A stretch of 64,000 bases of DNA, from positions 62,001-126,000 of the forward strand of contig JANNES010000009.1 of the NCBI GenBank assembly GCA_031378845.1, given 5' to 3'. The notes beneath the pieces are model-generated. The model saw only the letters and a program-made list of their open reading frames with translations, did not search any database and had not been told where the DNA came from. Numbering within the stretch: the stretch's first letter is position 1; every line of letters starts with the position of its first letter. This document shows, one piece after another, positions 62,059 to 64,000 of this stretch. Origin of the DNA: JAJNPS01 sp031378845. GTDB taxonomy: Bacteria; Pseudomonadota; Alphaproteobacteria; Rhodobacterales; Rhodobacteraceae. A program made the translations under genes and the position numbers.

Positions 62059-62568
62059 TCAGGCGGCGCGACTGACCAGAACATCCCCGACGCGCTTGGC
62101 CGCACCCAACTCATCGGTGCCAGCCACAGCCGCGACTTCGCGGGTCAGGCGCTCCAGCGCGGCTTCATAAAGCTGACGCTCGGAATAGCTTTGCTCGCGC
62201 TGGTCGTCGGTGCGGTGCAGGTCGCGGACAACCTCGGCGATGGACAGCAGATCGCCCGAGTTGATCTTTTGCTCGTATTCCTGTGCGCGGCGGGACCACA
62301 TGGCGCGTTTGACCTTGGCCTTGCCCTTCAGCATGTCCAGTGCACGGGTCACCACATCAGGGGACGACAACGAGCGCATGCCGACTTCGGTTGCCTTGTG
62401 GGTCGGCACGCGCAGGGTCATCTTGTCTTTTTCAAACGAGATCACAAAGAGTTCCAGGGTCAGACCGGCGATTTCCTGTTCTTCGATCGAAATGATCCGG
62501 CCAACGCCATGCGCGGGGTAGACCACAAATTCATCGGGGCGGAAATCAGCTCTGCGGGTCTTGGTCAT
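62059..62568 (-). CDS. carD: CarD/CdnL-family transcription regulator
   Basis: The 169-residue protein binds RNA polymerase and stabilises open promoter complexes. The N-terminal Tudor-like RNAP-interaction domain reads RPDEFVVYPAHGVGRIISIEEQEIAGLTLE (in parts), and the C-terminal helical DNA-binding domain includes KRAMWSRRAQEYEQKINSGDL. ATG 62568 with AAAGG upstream is preferred over the 25-residue extension. It lies downstream of fdxA, the usual order in Rhodobacterales. Confidence 0.95.
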   Translation of the reverse strand: MTKTRRADFRPDEFVVYPAHGVGRIISIEEQEIAGLTLELFVISFEKDKMTLRVPTHKATEVGMRSLSSPDVVTRALDMLKGKAKVKRAMWSRRAQEYEQKINSGDLLSIAEVVRDLHRTDDQREQSYSERQLYEAALERLTREVAAVAGTDELGAAKRVGDVLVSRAA

Positions 62569-62669
62569 GCGGTTACTACCTTTGGGTTGGTGCCTCGATC
62601 CGGCGACAAGTTCCCTTGCCAGAGAGGGTGTCTCTGGGCGCAAAGGTCACTTTTGTCACAGGAAAAGCC

Positions 62670-62694
62670 CCCTCAGGCCTGTATACGCTGAGGG
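62670..62694. repeat. Hairpin in the carD leader
   Basis: CCCTCAG (62670-62676) pairs with CTGAGGG (62688-62694). On the minus strand it is followed by GGCTTTT, so it may act as a weak terminator, either for fdxA readthrough or as an attenuator before carD. Confidence 0.5.
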
Positions 62695-62727
62695 AATGTC
62701 GAAGCTCCGTGGATTGATTGTTACAAA

Positions 62728-62756
62728 TATATATCACAAAAATCGCCTGATTCCAA
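62728..62756 (-). promoter_or_regulatory. Candidate carD promoter
   Basis: On the minus strand TTGGAA (62756-62751), a 17-base spacer and TATATA (62733-62728) form a near-consensus sigma-70 promoter. It would give a leader of about 150 bases that contains the hairpin at 62670-62694. Confidence 0.5.
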
Positions 62757-62822
62757 CTGGCACGGCTGGGACACGTCCTGTCCGCAAGTATTTGAAATAA
62801 CATGAATTATTTTGACGTAGGT

Positions 62823-62849
62823 GATTCGCTCAGCCTGTGGTTGCGAATC
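62823..62849. terminator. Inverted repeat just after fdxA
   Basis: GATTCGC (62823-62829) and GCGAATC (62843-62849) form a seven-base perfect stem six bases past the fdxA stop. No T run follows, so termination is only a possibility. Confidence 0.4.
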
Positions 62850-62854
62850 GCAGG

Positions 62855-63193
62855 TTAACCGCCCACACCCGGAGCCTCGGAAAAGTACTTCACCAGCTTG
62901 TCCTTTTCGCCGTCGCGCGTCTCTGCCTCGGGCAAGGGGTCCTTTTTGGTGATGATGACTGGCCAGGCGATAGAATATTTGCGGTTAAAGGTCACCCAGT
63001 CGTCCATGTTCGGTTCGGTATCGGGCCGGATTGCGTCGGCCGGGCATTCGGGTTCGCAGACGCCGCAATCGATGCATTCATCGGGATGAATGACCAGCAT
63101 GTTTTCGCCTTCGTAAAAGCAGTCCACCGGGCAGACCTCGACGCAATCGGTGTATTTGCAGGCGATGCAGTTGTCGGTCACCACATAGGTCAT
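62855..63193 (-). CDS. fdxA: 7Fe ferredoxin FdxA
   Basis: The 112-residue protein carries a [3Fe-4S] and a [4Fe-4S] cluster. The cysteines lie in DNCIACKYTDCVEVCPVDCFYEG and DECIDCGVCEPECPADAI (in parts). The C-terminal extension (WVTFNRKYSIAWPVIITKK) is typical of the Azotobacter FdI/FdxA group. ATG 63193 is preferred over a 20-residue upstream extension. Between the S4-domain gene and carD, as in other Rhodobacterales. Confidence 0.96.
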   Translation of the reverse strand: MTYVVTDNCIACKYTDCVEVCPVDCFYEGENMLVIHPDECIDCGVCEPECPADAIRPDTEPNMDDWVTFNRKYSIAWPVIITKKDPLPEAETRDGEKDKLVKYFSEAPGVGG

Positions 63194-63249
63194 GGCGCAG
63201 GGTCCTTTGGCAGCGAAGTTTGTAAAGTCGACTATAATACTCAGTCGGA

Positions 63250-63585
63250 TCATTCAAGCGGACTTGATGTCCTTTCCGGTCCGGATGACGTGGTCGACAG
63301 GTCAAGGTAAAGCGCCTGTGCCTCGCTGGCAGGGCCGCGACGGTAGCCCAGCGCGGTGACGCGCACAACGCGGACGGTTTGTGCCTGCACAAAGGTCAGC
63401 ACGTCGCCCACGACAATTGCCGTACCCCCGCGCGACACCTTTTGCCCGTTCACCCGGCAGCCACCGCTGGTCACCAGGTCTGCGGCCAGCGTCCGCGACT
63501 TGAAGAACCCCGCCTGCCAAAGCCACTTGTCCAGCCGCAGGCGCGGCTCGTTCAGATCGGGTTTGCGGGCCCCCGGTCCGGCCAA
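63250..63585 (-). CDS. S4-domain RNA-binding protein (Hsp15-like)
   Basis: The 111-residue protein has an S4 domain: RLRLDKWLWQAGFFKSRTLAADLVTSGGCRVNGQKV. Relatives (Hsp15) recycle stalled 50S subunits carrying nascent chains. The only usable start appears to be TTG 63585, four bases after the stop of the upstream helicase gene, so the two are coupled. The C-terminus is Ser/Pro-rich. Confidence 0.88.
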   Translation of the reverse strand: MAGPGARKPDLNEPRLRLDKWLWQAGFFKSRTLAADLVTSGGCRVNGQKVSRGGTAIVVGDVLTFVQAQTVRVVRVTALGYRRGPASEAQALYLDLSTTSSGPERTSSPLE

Positions 63586-63589
63586 GTCG

Positions 63590-64000
63590 TCACAACTTGG
63601 ATTTCAGTGCCGCGAGCACGGCGAACGGGTTGTCTGGGTCGAAAGGCTTGTCGGTGCGGGGCGGGCGGGCGTCGTAGGATTTTGGCCGGTCGTCCCGCGT
63701 GTTGGGCTTGCCGCCCTTGCCTTGCGGCTTGGCGTTGCGTCCTTCGGCCCGTGCCGCATCTTCGGCAGCGGCGCGACCATATGGTTTGCCGTCCCCCTGA
63801 TCCGCCGGGGGTTGCTGCGGCTTGTTGACGGCTGGTTTTCCGCCCGATGGCTTGCCGTGCCTGCGCCCGCTACCTTCGCGCTTTTCGCCTTCGGGGCGCG
63901 GCGCGCCTTCGGGCCTTGGGGTACCTTCGGGACGGGGCGGGCGTGGGGCATCGCCCTCTTTGCGGGGCGCGCGTTCGGGGCGGGCGGGGCGTTCGGGGCG
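63590..64000 (-). CDS. C-terminus of a helicase-like protein, cut by window edge
   Basis: The minus-strand frame open from the window edge to TGA 63592-63590 encodes a low-complexity basic tail with RPEG/RPER repeats. It ends DKPFDPDNPFAVLAALKSKL, an ending I associate with rhodobacterial DEAD/DEAH-type helicases encoded upstream of the S4-domain gene. The catalytic part lies outside the window, so the name rests on context and the C-terminal motif. Confidence 0.65.
   Translation of the reverse strand, partial: RPERPARPERAPRKEGDAPRPPRPEGTPRPEGAPRPEGEKREGSGRRHGKPSGGKPAVNKPQQPPADQGDGKPYGRAAAEDAARAEGRNAKPQGKGGKPNTRDDRPKSYDARPPRTDKPFDPDNPFAVLAALKSKL

Noticed and set aside
1..64000. CRISPR array or Cas genes
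   Set aside because: No regularly spaced repeats of 20-40 bases and no Cas-like protein; the only short tandem repeat is the hexamer at 1800-1870.

Overview
The window is high-G+C chromosomal DNA from an alphaproteobacterium, most likely a marine Rhodobacterales (Roseobacter-group) strain. The gene content and neighbourhoods point there: helicase / S4 protein / fdxA / carD, hflK-hflC-DUF2065-degP, pyrG-secG, purA-DUF2842, and KpsC/KpsS capsule transferases. This assignment comes from protein recognition by eye, not from a search.

Left part (1-31.6 kb) is mostly housekeeping. It holds two PPK2-type polyphosphate kinases around a TerC-like membrane protein, pyrG and secG, purA, a large acidic repeat protein, thiamine diphosphokinase, a DMT transporter, sdaA with two glutathione S-transferases, rpiA-gor, the HflK/HflC membrane protease regulator, and a DegP protease. 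It continues with an adrenodoxin-type ferredoxin, a short capsule-export set (KpsC, Wza/KpsD-like lipoprotein, KpsS) and riboflavin synthase. Two genes here look broken: a trypsin-like protease with one in-frame amber codon (4372-5043) and a methyltransferase split at a run of eight G (8205-8953). The stretches 1403-2380 and 3790-4371 are gene-poor and repeat-rich.

Middle part (32.7-60.9 kb) is a roughly 28-kb accessory island and the main interest. An operon of eleven tightly spaced plus-strand genes encodes five paralogous ~745-815-residue beta-rich proteins of a family I cannot name. With them are a phospholipase-D-like protein, a small beta-rich protein, another ~750-residue unknown, a protein combining a terpene-cyclase-like helical toroid with a possible ABBA prenyltransferase-like half, a Tat-exported tyrosinase and a trypsin-like protease. 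It is followed by a minus-strand membrane protein and, divergent from that, a second operon of three overlapping genes. These encode an EAD1-like domain fused to a trypsin-like protease, an EAD1-like domain fused to a P-loop NTPase, and a 924-residue STAND-type NTPase. Paired EAD1-like domains, a protease and a STAND ATPase are the hallmarks of NTP-dependent bacterial conflict systems. The long operon could supply effectors, a target or an exported structure. I know of no described system with this combination.

The island is bracketed by related copies of the 3' end of one gene: intact at 31705-32325, and a 3' fragment ending at 61150. No integrase or transposase was found. To the right lie a cupredoxin-like protein, carD, fdxA, an S4-domain protein and the C-terminus of a helicase running off the window.
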